Of a stretch of DNA of 64,000 nucleotides, positions 43,868 to 52,827 are shown in pieces. The position numbers and the translations under genes are program-made. Numbering within the stretch: the first letter of the stretch is position 1; every line of letters begins with the position of its first letter. This DNA comes from Yinghuangia elevatio. Lineage in GTDB: Bacteria > Actinomycetota > Actinomycetes > Streptomycetales > Streptomycetaceae. Under the pieces are notes generated by a model. The model worked only from the letters and a program-made list of their open reading frames with translations. It was not told the DNA's origin and searched no databases. Where the stretch lies: positions 62,001 through 126,000 of the forward strand of contig NZ_JBEZFP010000004.1 in NCBI RefSeq assembly GCF_040649515.1, given 5' to 3'.

Positions 43868-44191
43868 TCAGTGCGCTCCGGCCATGTTCAGGACGACCAC
43901 GCCGCCGACGATCATCGCTATGCCCAGCAGCGTCGGGAGGTTGACGGCCTGGTTCAGGAACAGGACGCCTATCACCACGATGAGCGCGGTCCCCACGCCG
44001 GACCAGATCGCGTACCCGACGCCCACGTGCAGCCCGTGCTGGAGCGCCTTGGACAGCAGGTAGAACGACGCGCCGTAGCAGGCCAGGCAGATCACGGACG
44101 GGAGCGGCCGCGAGAAGCCCTCGGTGGACTTGAGGAGGCTCGTCGCGACGACCTCGACGACGATGGCGAAGGACAGGAACACGTACGGCAT
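43868..44191 (-). CDS. SMR family multidrug efflux protein (EmrE/QacE type)
   Basis: 107 aa, four membrane helices, ATG at 44191. The essential acidic residue is Glu13 in FAIVVEVVATSLLKSTEGFS. GYAIWSGVGTALIVVIGVLF is the signature of helix 3. The EmrE subclass exports quaternary cations by proton exchange; Gdx-type guanidinium exporters have a different motif around the Glu. A single gene suggests a dual-topology homodimer. Confidence 0.9.
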   Translation of the reverse strand: MPYVFLSFAIVVEVVATSLLKSTEGFSRPLPSVICLACYGASFYLLSKALQHGLHVGVGYAIWSGVGTALIVVIGVLFLNQAVNLPTLLGIAMIVGGVVVLNMAGAH

Positions 44192-44204
44192 GGGGCGGTT
44201 CGCT

Positions 44205-44236
44205 TTCAGCGGTTCAGCGGTTCAGCGGTTCAGCGG
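44205..44236 (+). repeat. 4 x 8 bp perfect tandem repeat upstream of SMR gene
   Basis: ttcagcgg repeated four times without change, followed by a partial ttcgg. It lies 14 bases before the SMR start, covering its ribosome-site region and the end of the gap behind the APC permease gene. Confidence 0.92.
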
Positions 44237-44301
44237 TTCGGCCATTCGGCAGTCCGACGTTCAGCGTCCGGCGGTCCGGCCGAACACCGGGCTCCGCGGT
44301 T

Positions 44302-45738
44302 TCAGCGGCGGCCGATCTGCTGCGGTTCCCGCCGGTCCTGGACCTTCGTGCGGAACAGCCAGAGTGCTACGGCCGATGCCAGGACGGCCAGGGCGATGCC
44401 GAGTTCCTTGTAGCCGCCGTACCCGGTGATCTTGAAGCCGGTGGCGCCGACCACGAGGATCACCGCGAGCAGGGCGGTGAGCAGCCACGCGAACGGTACG
44501 AAGAAGCCCGGCAGTCGGATCGGCCGTGCCAGGTCGGGCCGGTCCCGGCGCAGCATCGCGAAGCCGGAGATGGCCAGGATGTGGGTCAGGATGTAGCCGA
44601 GGTTGCCGGTGACCACGATCGCGAGCGGCGTCTCGAGGAACACCAGCGCCAGGATGTTGATCACCAGGGCGACGGTCAGCGCGCGGGCCGGGACGCCGCG
44701 CTTGTTGAGCACGCCGACCTGCTTGATCGTGGTGCCCTCCTTGCCCATGTTGTAGAGCACCCGGGAGCCGTCCGCGAGGCCGGTGATCATGATGAGCAGC
44801 AGCGACGCGATGAGGAACACGACCATCAGGTCCGCGGCCCCGCCGACCAGGTCGTTGAACGCGCCGACGTAGAAGGTCGTCGGGTCCTCCGCGATGCGCT
44901 CCTCGCCGAGGTAGCCGGACAGCGACAGCGGCAGCAGGATGAAGACGCCGAGCGAGAAGAGCACGCCGGCACGCAGCGCGCGCGAGGTGTCGCGGACGGT
45001 GTCCTTGTACTCGGGGGCGAAGGTCGCGCAGACCTCGACGCCGAAGGACGTCCACGCCATCACGTACAGCCAGACCAGCGATTCGCGCAGGCCGCCCATG
45101 CCGTGCAGGTTCCAGTGCAGGCCGCTCGCGCTCCAGCCGCCGCTGAAGAACGGCACGACGAGGAACACCGCGAGCGGGACCAGCAGCATGCCGCCGGTGA
45201 CGTAGACCACCCACATGGCCACGTGCAGGCCGAACATCGCGGCCGCGAAGAGCAGCAGGACGATGCCGATGCCGACCGCGACCGGGAAGGTGACGGTCGC
45301 GGGCCCGAACTCCCACGTCCAGTCCTGGCCGGAGAACCACTGGGCCTGGACGAGCGAGCCGATGATGCCCGCGTACACCGACAGCGCGGTGGTCCAGGCG
45401 AACCAGTAGCCGATGCTGGCCAGCGGGCCGACCCAGGGGGCGCGGGACTTCCAGCCCTCGGTGGCGTAGTGCGCGATGCCGCCCGAGGACTCGGGGAACA
45501 TCGCGGCCATCTCGGAGTAGATCCAGTTGGCTCCGGTGGCCAGGACCATGGAGATGGCCCACAGGGCGATGGCCCCCCACGCGCCCAGACCCCCGATGGA
45601 CGCGCCGAGTGACGCGATGAGTGCGGCCGGCATGGCCAGGGACATGGCGAAGCCGTCGTACCAGCGCATCTTCTTGGCCAGTGCGGGCGCCTGTTCGGGC
45701 GCCGGCGGCGGCGATTGGGTGGAGATCTGGGCGGACAT
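44302..45738 (-). CDS. APC superfamily amino acid/amine permease
   Basis: 478 aa, about twelve membrane helices. MSLAMPAALIASLGASIGGL, MAAMFPESSGGIAHYATEGW and MAWTSFGVEVCATFAPEYKD show the APC fold. It groups by look with GABA/putrescine-type permeases (PuuP, EutP-like). It is divergent from the aldehyde dehydrogenase and FAD oxidase genes, which points to uptake of an amine or polyamine for catabolism. A strong promoter with nested half-sites lies upstream. Confidence 0.87.
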   Translation of the reverse strand: MSAQISTQSPPPAPEQAPALAKKMRWYDGFAMSLAMPAALIASLGASIGGLGAWGAIALWAISMVLATGANWIYSEMAAMFPESSGGIAHYATEGWKSRAPWVGPLASIGYWFAWTTALSVYAGIIGSLVQAQWFSGQDWTWEFGPATVTFPVAVGIGIVLLLFAAAMFGLHVAMWVVYVTGGMLLVPLAVFLVVPFFSGGWSASGLHWNLHGMGGLRESLVWLYVMAWTSFGVEVCATFAPEYKDTVRDTSRALRAGVLFSLGVFILLPLSLSGYLGEERIAEDPTTFYVGAFNDLVGGAADLMVVFLIASLLLIMITGLADGSRVLYNMGKEGTTIKQVGVLNKRGVPARALTVALVINILALVFLETPLAIVVTGNLGYILTHILAISGFAMLRRDRPDLARPIRLPGFFVPFAWLLTALLAVILVVGATGFKITGYGGYKELGIALAVLASAVALWLFRTKVQDRREPQQIGRR

Positions 45739-45786
45739 GTGCGTGCCCTTCGGACGAAGTGGGGTGATGGGGATCGAGGGGTCCCG

Positions 45787-45815
45787 TTATAAGCGCGTCA
45801 AATTGACCCTGTCAA
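45787..45815 (-). promoter_or_regulatory. Sigma-70-type promoter of the APC permease
   Basis: On the minus strand -35 TTGACA (45815-45810), 17-bp spacer, -10 TTATAA (45792-45787). It is the best consensus promoter in the window. The first -10 base is about 50 bases from the start codon. Confidence 0.8.
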
Positions 45816-45885
45816 CGGTTGAGTCTGCGGAATCGTCAAATGAGACCGATCTGAGTTGCGGATTCTGAAGTATTGACAGGTTCAA
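45797..45885. promoter_or_regulatory. Cluster of GTCAA/TTGAC half-sites in divergent promoter
   Basis: Copies at 45797-45801, 45803-45807, 45811-45815, 45835-45839 and 45873-45877, with a related TTCAA at 45881-45885. The middle pair forms TTGAC-CCT-GTCAA across the permease promoter. Multiple weakly palindromic sites fit an Lrp/AsnC-type regulator, and one is encoded at the end of the locus (49073-49648). Confidence 0.6.
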
Positions 45886-45956
45886 CTTGTTGGGTGAACT
45901 CTGAGGGGGTCTCCGCAGCCGCCCGACGCGGCCCGACCCCGTTGGAGAGGGATCCC

Positions 45957-47405
45957 ATGAGCACCACGAGCCCCGCCCAGTACCAGCTCTTCGTCAACGG
46001 CGCCTACGTGGACGGCACCGGGCCGGACTCGTACGACGTGCACAGCCCGGCCACCGGCGAGCACGTCGGGACCATCCCGGTCCCCTCCGCCGCCGACCTC
46101 GACGCCGCCGTCAAGGCCGCCAACGACGCGCAGGCCAAGTGGGCCCGCGTCAACGTCTGGGAGCGCGCCAAGGTCTGTCACCGCATCGGCGACGAGCTGG
46201 CCAAGCGCGTCGACGAGCTCGCCCGCCTCCAGACCCTGGAGCAGGGCAAGCCGCTCGCCGAGTCGGTCGCCGACATCGAGGAAGCCGCGCAGCTGTTCCA
46301 CCTGCACGCCGAGGACGCGGTACGCCTGCACGGCGAGACCATGCCGTCCACGGTCGGCAACAAGCGCATGTTCACCTTCCACGCGCCGGTCGGCACCTGG
46401 GGCATCATCACGCCCTGGAACTTCCCGCTGCTGATGCTCGCCGAGTTCGTCGCCCCGGGCCTGGCCACCGGCAACGCGCACGTCGTCAAGCCCCCGGCCA
46501 ACACGCCGCTGACGGTGCTCAAGGCCATGGAGGCGTTCGTCGCCGCCGGTCTGCCCGAGGGCCTGGTCAACATCGTCGCGGGCGAGGGCGCCACCGGCGA
46601 CGCGCTGGTCCGCCACGAGGGCATCGACGCGATCGGCTTCATCGGCTCGTCCGCGACCGGCGCGAAGATCCAGGCCGCCGCGGGCCTCAAGCGCTCGATC
46701 ATGGAGTGCTCCGGCAACGGCCCGCTGGTCGTGCTCGCCGACGCCGACCTCGACGCCGCCGCCAAGGCCGCGGTGTACGGCGCGTACCTGTGCTCCGGCC
46801 AGGTGTGCTGCGCCACCGAGCGCGTCGTCGTCCACCAGGACGCGCACGACGGGTTCGTCGAGGCCGTGCTGCGCGCCGCCGCCGACGTCGTGCTCGGCGA
46901 CCCGTTCGCCGCCACCACCAACCTGGGCCCGCTCAACAACGAGGGCGTCGCCGCCAAGATGGACCGCCACATGGCGGACGCCCGCGAGCGCGGCGCGAAG
47001 ATCCTCACCGGCGGCGGTCGCCGCGGCGGCCAGCCGACCGACCTCTACTACGAGTTCACCGTCGTCGACGACGTCCCGGTCGACGCGCTGCTGTCGCGCG
47101 AGGAGTCGTTCGGCCCGGTCGTGCCGATCATCACCGGCGCCAACGACGACGAGCTGCTGCGCATCGCCAACGACGACAAGCTCGGCCTGCAGGGCGCGGT
47201 CTTCACCCAGAACATGGGCGCCGCCTTCCGGTTCATCGAGGAGATGGCGGTCGGCCAGGTCATCGTCAACGACAGCACCTGCTTCTGGGACATCAACATG
47301 CCGTTCGGCGGCGCGGGCAACCGCGGCACCGGCTGGGGCCGCATCGGCGGCAAGCACACCCTGCTCGACATGTCCGACCTGCGTACCGGCGTCATCAGCC
47401 TGTGA
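45957..47405 (+). CDS. NAD(P)-dependent aldehyde dehydrogenase
   Basis: 482 aa, ATG at 45957 behind GGAGAGG. Catalytic Glu250 in SIMECSGNGP and nucleophile Cys284 in SGQVCCATERV, spaced 34 residues as in the family. WGIITPWNFPLLMLAEFVAP is the cofactor-binding entry, and AIGFIGSSATGAKI the GxxxxG turn. By position it is likely the aminoaldehyde (gamma-glutamyl- or aminobutyraldehyde) dehydrogenase of an amine-degrading pathway, acting after the FAD oxidase encoded next. Confidence 0.9.
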   Translation: MSTTSPAQYQLFVNGAYVDGTGPDSYDVHSPATGEHVGTIPVPSAADLDAAVKAANDAQAKWARVNVWERAKVCHRIGDELAKRVDELARLQTLEQGKPLAESVADIEEAAQLFHLHAEDAVRLHGETMPSTVGNKRMFTFHAPVGTWGIITPWNFPLLMLAEFVAPGLATGNAHVVKPPANTPLTVLKAMEAFVAAGLPEGLVNIVAGEGATGDALVRHEGIDAIGFIGSSATGAKIQAAAGLKRSIMECSGNGPLVVLADADLDAAAKAAVYGAYLCSGQVCCATERVVVHQDAHDGFVEAVLRAAADVVLGDPFAATTNLGPLNNEGVAAKMDRHMADARERGAKILTGGGRRGGQPTDLYYEFTVVDDVPVDALLSREESFGPVVPIITGANDDELLRIANDDKLGLQGAVFTQNMGAAFRFIEEMAVGQVIVNDSTCFWDINMPFGGAGNRGTGWGRIGGKHTLLDMSDLRTGVISL

Positions 47406-47412
47406 CGCGAAT

Positions 47413-47456
47413 CCGGGTGCGGCGTACGGAACTTCGCAGTGGTACGCCGCACCCGG
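47413..47456 (+). terminator. Aldehyde dehydrogenase terminator
   Basis: Perfect 15-bp stem CCGGGTGCGGCGTAC / GTACGCCGCACCCGG, 14-base loop. It separates the dehydrogenase from the FAD oxidase, so the latter may need its own promoter or partial readthrough. Confidence 0.85.
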
Positions 47457-47598
47457 GCCACTCGGGCCCGCCCGACCGGTCTCCCCTGTCCGGTCGGGCG
47501 CTTCCGAACAGGCAACCGCCGCCGCCCCGTTCGCCGCCGCACGAAGCCCGCACCCGCCGTCGCGCGGCCGCCCCGCTCCACGCAGCAAGGACCCGCCC

Positions 47599-49023
47599 AT
47601 GAGCGTCGACACCACCACCGGACCCGCTCGCGACGCCCACCGCTCGGCACTTCGCGCCACGTCCACCGAGCCCTACTGGCTCGACCGCCCCGAGCGCCCC
47701 GACACCCTCCCCAGGCTGACCGCCGACACCACCGCCGACCTGGTCGTGGTGGGCGGCGGCTACACCGGCCTGTGGACCGCGCTCATCGCCAAGCAGCGCG
47801 AACCCGCCCGCGACGTCCTGGTGGTGGAGGCCGCGACCTGCGGGCACGCCGCCAGCGGACGCAACGGCGGCTTCTGCTCGCCGAGCCTCACGCACGGCCT
47901 CGCCAACGGCGCGACGCGCTGGCCCGACGAGATCGACACCCTCCAGCGGCTCGGCAACGCGAACCTCGACGCCTTCGAGCGCGACCTCGAAGCACACGGT
48001 GTGGACTGCGGGTTCGCCCGAACCGGCAAGGTCTCGGTGGCCGCGACGCCGTGGCAGGCCGACGCGCTGCGCGAGGCCGCCGCACTCGGCGAGCGCCACG
48101 GCGAGAAGTCCCGCCTCCTCGACCGCGACGAGCTCCGCGAGTGGGTCGACTCCCCGATGTGGTCGGCCGGGCTCTGGCAGCCCGACTACGCGCTGCTCGA
48201 CCCCGCCCGGCTGGTCTGGGGGCTGCGCGCCGCGTGCCTGGAACTCGGCGTACGCATCGCCGAGAACACCGAGGTCACCGCCATCGACACCAAGCGCACC
48301 GACCGCGTCCGGCTCACCACGCCGTACGCCCGGGTCACCGCCCGCCGCGTCGCGCTCGCCACCAACATCTTCCCGCCGCTGCTCAAGCGCCTCGGCCTCA
48401 GCATGGTCCCGGTCTACGACTACGCCCTGACCACCGAGCCCCTGACGCACGATCAGCTCGCCGCCATCGGCTGGACCGGCGACCACGGGATCACGGACGC
48501 CGGCAACCAGTTCCACTACCTGCGCAAGACCGCCGACAACCGCATCCTGTGGGGCGGCTACGACGCGATCTACCCGTTCGGCGGGCGCGTGGACGAGGCG
48601 CTCACGCAGCGGCCCGCGACCTTCGACACCCTCGCGGCGCAGTTCGCCGAGACCTTCCCCGCCCTCGCCGACGTGCCCTTCTCGCATGCGTGGGGCGGCG
48701 TCATCGACTCCACCACGCGGTTCTGCATGTTCGCCGGCACCGCGGCGCAGGGACGCGTCGGGTACGCCCTCGGGTTCACCGGACTCGGCGTCGGCGCCAC
48801 GCGCTTCGGCGCGGACGTGATGCTCGACATGTTGGAGGGCCGCCGCACCGAGCGGACCCGGTTGGAGATGATCCGCCGCAAGCCGCTGCCGTTCCCGCCC
48901 GAGCCGGTGCGCTACCTGGGCATCCAGGCCACCCGCTGGTCGATGGCGCGCGAGGACCTGAACGGCCGGCGGAACCTGTGGCTTCGTACCCTGGACCGGC
49001 TGGGCCTGGGCTTCGATTCCTGA
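47599..49023 (+). CDS. FAD-dependent amine oxidoreductase (DAO family, PuuB-like)
   Basis: 474 aa, ATG at 47599 behind AAGGA. FAD-binding VVVGGGYTGLWTALIAK near residue 48, followed by GHAASGRNGGFCSP, where the His-x-x-Ser-Gly-Arg motif typical of gamma-glutamylputrescine oxidases is seen. The C-terminal flavin contact reads YALGFTGLGVGATRFGADVM. It oxidises an amine to an aldehyde with release of H2O2 or via another acceptor. Pairs functionally with the aldehyde dehydrogenase upstream. Confidence 0.87.
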   Translation: MSVDTTTGPARDAHRSALRATSTEPYWLDRPERPDTLPRLTADTTADLVVVGGGYTGLWTALIAKQREPARDVLVVEAATCGHAASGRNGGFCSPSLTHGLANGATRWPDEIDTLQRLGNANLDAFERDLEAHGVDCGFARTGKVSVAATPWQADALREAAALGERHGEKSRLLDRDELREWVDSPMWSAGLWQPDYALLDPARLVWGLRAACLELGVRIAENTEVTAIDTKRTDRVRLTTPYARVTARRVALATNIFPPLLKRLGLSMVPVYDYALTTEPLTHDQLAAIGWTGDHGITDAGNQFHYLRKTADNRILWGGYDAIYPFGGRVDEALTQRPATFDTLAAQFAETFPALADVPFSHAWGGVIDSTTRFCMFAGTAAQGRVGYALGFTGLGVGATRFGADVMLDMLEGRRTERTRLEMIRRKPLPFPPEPVRYLGIQATRWSMAREDLNGRRNLWLRTLDRLGLGFDS

Positions 49024-49072
49024 GCAGTACGGCAGCCGCAGCACACCGACAGACGGGGAGACACAGGCGATC

Positions 49073-49648
49073 ATGGGTGACCAGGACCAGACACCGCGAG
49101 AGCCCCGGAGCACCCGCATGACCGCAGGACCGCTCGACGACATCGACCGGCGCATCATCGCCATCCTCCAGGCGGACGGCCGGCGCGCGTACAGCCAGAT
49201 CGCCGAAGACCTCGGCATCCCGGCCTCGTCCGTGCGCTACCGCGTGCAACGCCTGGAGGACACCGGGGTGTTGCAGATCGTCGGCATCGCCAATCCGCTG
49301 ACGATCGGCTTCGACCGGCTCGCCATGATCGGCATGCGCGTGCGGCCCGGCAGCGCCCACGAGGTGTGCCGCGCGCTGCGCGAACTGCCGGAGACCTCGT
49401 ACGTCGTCATGACCGCCGGGCAGTACGACATCATGGTCGAGGTGATCTGCCGGGACACCGACCACTTCACCGACCTGCTGAACCGCCGGATGCACCTGAT
49501 CGACGGAGTGGTCTCCACCGACTCGTTCTTCGTGCTCGAAGTGCACAAGCTCGCGTACGGCTGGGGCGTCGGCGGCGTCGAGACCGGGCTGCTGGACGTC
49601 CCCGACGCCGGGTCGAACGGCGGCATGGACCAGCGCGCGCCGCGCTGA
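49073..49648 (+). CDS. Lrp/AsnC family transcriptional regulator
   Basis: 191 aa; an in-frame ATG 16 codons in (MTAGPLDD) is an alternative start. Helix-turn-helix DRRIIAILQADGRRAYSQIA, then SSVRYRVQRLEDTGVLQIV, followed by a RAM ligand-binding domain (IGMRVRPGSAHEVCRALREL, YDIMVEVICRDTDHF). Closes the amine locus and is the natural candidate for binding the half-site cluster at 45797-45885. It ends directly at a tandem repeat. Confidence 0.9.
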   Translation: MGDQDQTPREPRSTRMTAGPLDDIDRRIIAILQADGRRAYSQIAEDLGIPASSVRYRVQRLEDTGVLQIVGIANPLTIGFDRLAMIGMRVRPGSAHEVCRALRELPETSYVVMTAGQYDIMVEVICRDTDHFTDLLNRRMHLIDGVVSTDSFFVLEVHKLAYGWGVGGVETGLLDVPDAGSNGGMDQRAPR

Positions 49649-49714
49649 GCCGAGCACGCGCCGAGCACACGCCGAGCACGCGCCGAGCACACGCCTAGCA
49701 CGCGCCGAGCACGC
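49649..49714 (+). repeat. 6 x 11 bp tandem repeat after the Lrp gene
   Basis: Six units of gccgagcacgc; units two and four read gccgagcacac and unit five reads gcctagcacgc. The array starts at the base after the stop codon. The alternation of two unit types suggests growth by doublets. Confidence 0.93.
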
Positions 49715-49743
49715 GCAACGCGGGAAGACCCGGCAAAGCGGCC

Positions 49744-49776
49744 AGGCCCGCCCCCTGCGACCAAGGGGGCGGGCCT
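49744..49776. terminator. Bidirectional terminator between Lrp and MMPL genes
   Basis: Perfect 13-bp stem AGGCCCGCCCCCT / AGGGGGCGGGCCT, loop of 7, between convergent genes. Confidence 0.88.
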
Positions 49777-49808
49777 CGCCGCGTCGTGCGTCTGGAGCCA
49801 GCTCCGCG

Positions 49809-51998
49809 TCAGCCGCGGACCGGTGCCGCCGGCTCCCGCGGCGAGCCCTCCAGCGCCACGCGGGGAAGGCACTTCGCCAGGCCCTTGGGCAGCCACCACG
49901 CCCGGTCGCCCAGCAGCTGCATCACGGCCGGCACGATCAGGCACCGGATCACCAGCGCGTCCAGCAGGATCGCCACCGCGAGGCCCAGGCCGAACTGCTG
50001 CATCATGCGGTCCGGGCTCAGCAGGAAGGCGCCGAACACCACGATCATGATCGCCGCCGCCGCGGTGATGACGCGGCCGGTCGTGGCCAGGCCCTCGCGG
50101 ACCGCGTGCGCGGAGTCCTTCGTACGCTCCCACTCCTCGTGGATGCGCGACAGTAGGAACACCTCGTAGTCCATGGACAGTCCGAACACGATCGCGAAGA
50201 TCATGACCGGCAGGAACGCCTCGATCGGACCGGGCTGCACACCGAACCAGCCGTGCTGGAACACCAGCGTCATGACGCCCATCGAGGCGCCGATGCTCAG
50301 CAGGTTCAGTACCGCGGCCTTGAGCGGGATGAGCACCGAGCGGAACACCAGGAGCAGCAGCAGCGAGGACAGGCCCACCACGACCGCCACGAACAGCGGC
50401 AGGCGGTCGGCGACGGTCTCGGAGAAGTCCACCTCGGCGGCCGTCGCGCCGCCGACGTACACCTCGGCGCCGGTCCGGGCCTCGAACGCGTCGAGCCCGC
50501 CGTCGCGCAGCGCCCGGACCAGGTCCTCGGTCGCCTCGTCCTGCGGGGCGCTGTCGGGGAACGCCAGCACCGTGCCCAGCACGCCGTCCCGCGAGGGCAT
50601 CGGCGGGGTCGCCGCCGCGACGCCGGGGAACTCGTCGAGCGTACGCCGCAGTTCCTCGCTCGTCTCGGCGCCGCCCTCGGCGACCACCACGAGCGGACCG
50701 TTGAAGCCCGGGCCGAAGCCCTCCGCCATCAGGTCGTACGCCTGCCGGCTCGTGGTGCTCTCCGCGTCGTTGCCCGCGTCCGCGAACCCGAGCCGCATGT
50801 CCAGCGCCGGCGCGCACAGCGCCAGCAGCGCGACCACCGCGACCAGCAGCGCGGCGAACGGACGCCGCTGCACCCCGGCGGCCATGCGGCGCCAACCCGC
50901 GCCCTCCGCCTTGCCCTTGCGCTCGGCCTTGGCGACCTTCTTCATCACGTTGCGGCGCAGGCGCTTGCCGAACACCGCGAGCAGCGCGGGCAGCAGGGTC
51001 AACGACGCGGCCATCGTCACCAGCACGGTCAGCGCGACCGAGAGGGCGACGCCCTGGAGGGAGCCCAGGCCGAGGGTCACCAGGCCGAGCAGCGCGATGA
51101 TGACCGTGCAGCCCGCGAAGAAGACCGTGCGTCCGGCGGCGTCCAATGCGGTGCGCGTCGCGTCGGCCGGCTCGGCGCCGCGCAGCAGTTCGTGGCGGAA
51201 GCGGTAGAAGATCAGCAGCGCGTAGTCCACCCCGACACCGAGGCCGACCAGCATCATGATCGGCGGCGTGAAGTCGGCCACCGTGAAAACGTGCGACGCC
51301 ATCGTGATGACGCCGATCGCGCCGCCCACCGCGAACAGCGCGGTGATCAGGGGGAGTGCGGCGGCCAGCACCGAGCCGAACAGCAGGACCAGGATCACCA
51401 GCGCGGCGAGCATGCCCGCGCCCTCGGCGGCACCGCCGGATTCCTCCTGGGCCTCGCGCACGGCGCCCCCGCCGACCTCGACCTGCAGCGTGTCGGTCTC
51501 GGCGTCCTGCGCGATGTCGATGATCGTGCGGATGTCCTCCGCGGGGACATCCGTGGAGAGCCCCGTCAGGGTCACGGTGGCGAACCAGATGCGGCCGTCC
51601 CCGGAGACCGCGGACGGGTCGTCGAACGGCGTGCGGACGTCGGCGACTCCGGGCGAGACGCGCACCGCGTCGGCGACCTTCGTCACCGCGTCGCGGTCGG
51701 CGGCGACCCCGCCGTCCGACTTGAAGACGATCTCGACGGTGTCGCCCGCCTGCACCGCGCCGTGCTTCTCCAGGAGATCGGTGACCTCCTGCGACTCGGT
51801 GCCCGGCAGCGAGAAGTCGTTCTTCCACGCGCTGCCGACGGCCTGCGCGCCCACCGCGGTCGCCACCACGACGAGCAGCCAGACGGCGAGCGCAGCCCAG
51901 CGGCGGCGCTGCGACCAGCCGGCGAGCCGGGCGAACACGCTGCTTCGGCGGGGTGGGTCCGCCGGGGGACGGATGCTGGTGCCTTGTGTCTGCGTCAT
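49809..51998 (-). CDS. MMPL family RND-type transporter
   Basis: 729 aa from the ATG at 51998. Two halves, each with one membrane helix, a large extracellular domain and a five-helix bundle. The first bundle has PPIMMLVGLGVGVDYALLIFYR, the second FAIVFGLSMDYEVFLLSRIHEEW, the two Asp-Tyr motifs of MMPL/ActII-3 proton relays. Exports lipids or drugs. It lies 163 bases behind the two-component genes in the same direction. Confidence 0.92.
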   Translation of the reverse strand: MTQTQGTSIRPPADPPRRSSVFARLAGWSQRRRWAALAVWLLVVVATAVGAQAVGSAWKNDFSLPGTESQEVTDLLEKHGAVQAGDTVEIVFKSDGGVAADRDAVTKVADAVRVSPGVADVRTPFDDPSAVSGDGRIWFATVTLTGLSTDVPAEDIRTIIDIAQDAETDTLQVEVGGGAVREAQEESGGAAEGAGMLAALVILVLLFGSVLAAALPLITALFAVGGAIGVITMASHVFTVADFTPPIMMLVGLGVGVDYALLIFYRFRHELLRGAEPADATRTALDAAGRTVFFAGCTVIIALLGLVTLGLGSLQGVALSVALTVLVTMAASLTLLPALLAVFGKRLRRNVMKKVAKAERKGKAEGAGWRRMAAGVQRRPFAALLVAVVALLALCAPALDMRLGFADAGNDAESTTSRQAYDLMAEGFGPGFNGPLVVVAEGGAETSEELRRTLDEFPGVAAATPPMPSRDGVLGTVLAFPDSAPQDEATEDLVRALRDGGLDAFEARTGAEVYVGGATAAEVDFSETVADRLPLFVAVVVGLSSLLLLLVFRSVLIPLKAAVLNLLSIGASMGVMTLVFQHGWFGVQPGPIEAFLPVMIFAIVFGLSMDYEVFLLSRIHEEWERTKDSAHAVREGLATTGRVITAAAAIMIVVFGAFLLSPDRMMQQFGLGLAVAILLDALVIRCLIVPAVMQLLGDRAWWLPKGLAKCLPRVALEGSPREPAAPVRG

Positions 51999-52161
51999 GT
52001 CCCACAGCGTGGGGTGACGGCTCGGGGCCGGGCGTCGGCCTGGGGCGGACACCCGGCGTACCCCACGGGTTGCGGGTCGGCGCGGGCGCGTACCCCCACG
52101 GTTGCGGTCCGGGTACGGCCGACGCGGCCCGCCCCGGCCGGGCGTACCGCGGGAGTCGGCG

Positions 52162-52827
52162 TCAGCCCAGCCAGCCCGGGCTGACCATGCCCGACTCGTA
52201 CGCCAGCACCACCAACTGCGAGCGGTCCCGCACCGACAACTTCGTCATGATCCGGCTGACGTGCGTCTTCGCGGTCGCCGGGGACAGCACGAGGCGCGCC
52301 GCGATCTCGTCGTTGGTCAGCCCGCCGGCCACCAGCTCCATGACCTCGCGCTCCCGCTCGGTGAGGCCGTTGAGGCGCGGGTTCGGCTCCGGCTGCTTGA
52401 CGCGCCCCGCGAACTCGGCGATCAGGCGCCGGGTGATCGACGGGCTGATCAGCGCGTCGCCGCGGGCCGCGACGCGCACCGCCTGGATCAGCTCCTCGGG
52501 CTCGGTGTCCTTCACCAGGAAGCCCGTCGCGCCCGCGCGCAACGCGCCGTAGATGTAGTCGTCGAGGTCGAACGTCGTGAGGATGACCACCCGCACGTCG
52601 GCGAGCGCCGGGTCGGCGGCGATGCGGCGGGCGGCCTCCAGCCCGTCGACGCCGGGCATGCGGATGTCCATCAGCAGCACGTCGGGCCGGTGTTCGCGGG
52701 CCAGCGCGACGGCCTGCTCGCCGTCGGAGGCCTCGCCGACGATCGTGACGTCGTCCTCGTCCTCCAGGATCGAGCGGAACCCGGCCCGCACCAAACGCTG
52801 GTCGTCGGCCAGCAGCACCCGGATCAT
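52162..52827 (-). CDS. NarL/LuxR-type response regulator
   Basis: 221 aa. Receiver with acidic pocket DD at 8-9, phospho-acceptor Asp54 in VLLMDIRMPG, Thr in LTTFDLDDYI and Lys in FLVKDTEPEE. LuxR-type DNA-binding domain LTEREREVMELVAGGLTNDE, then LSPATAKTHVSRIMTKL. ATG at 52827 overlaps the kinase stop (ATGA). Confidence 0.95.
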   Translation of the reverse strand: MIRVLLADDQRLVRAGFRSILEDEDDVTIVGEASDGEQAVALAREHRPDVLLMDIRMPGVDGLEAARRIAADPALADVRVVILTTFDLDDYIYGALRAGATGFLVKDTEPEELIQAVRVAARGDALISPSITRRLIAEFAGRVKQPEPNPRLNGLTEREREVMELVAGGLTNDEIAARLVLSPATAKTHVSRIMTKLSVRDRSQLVVLAYESGMVSPGWLG

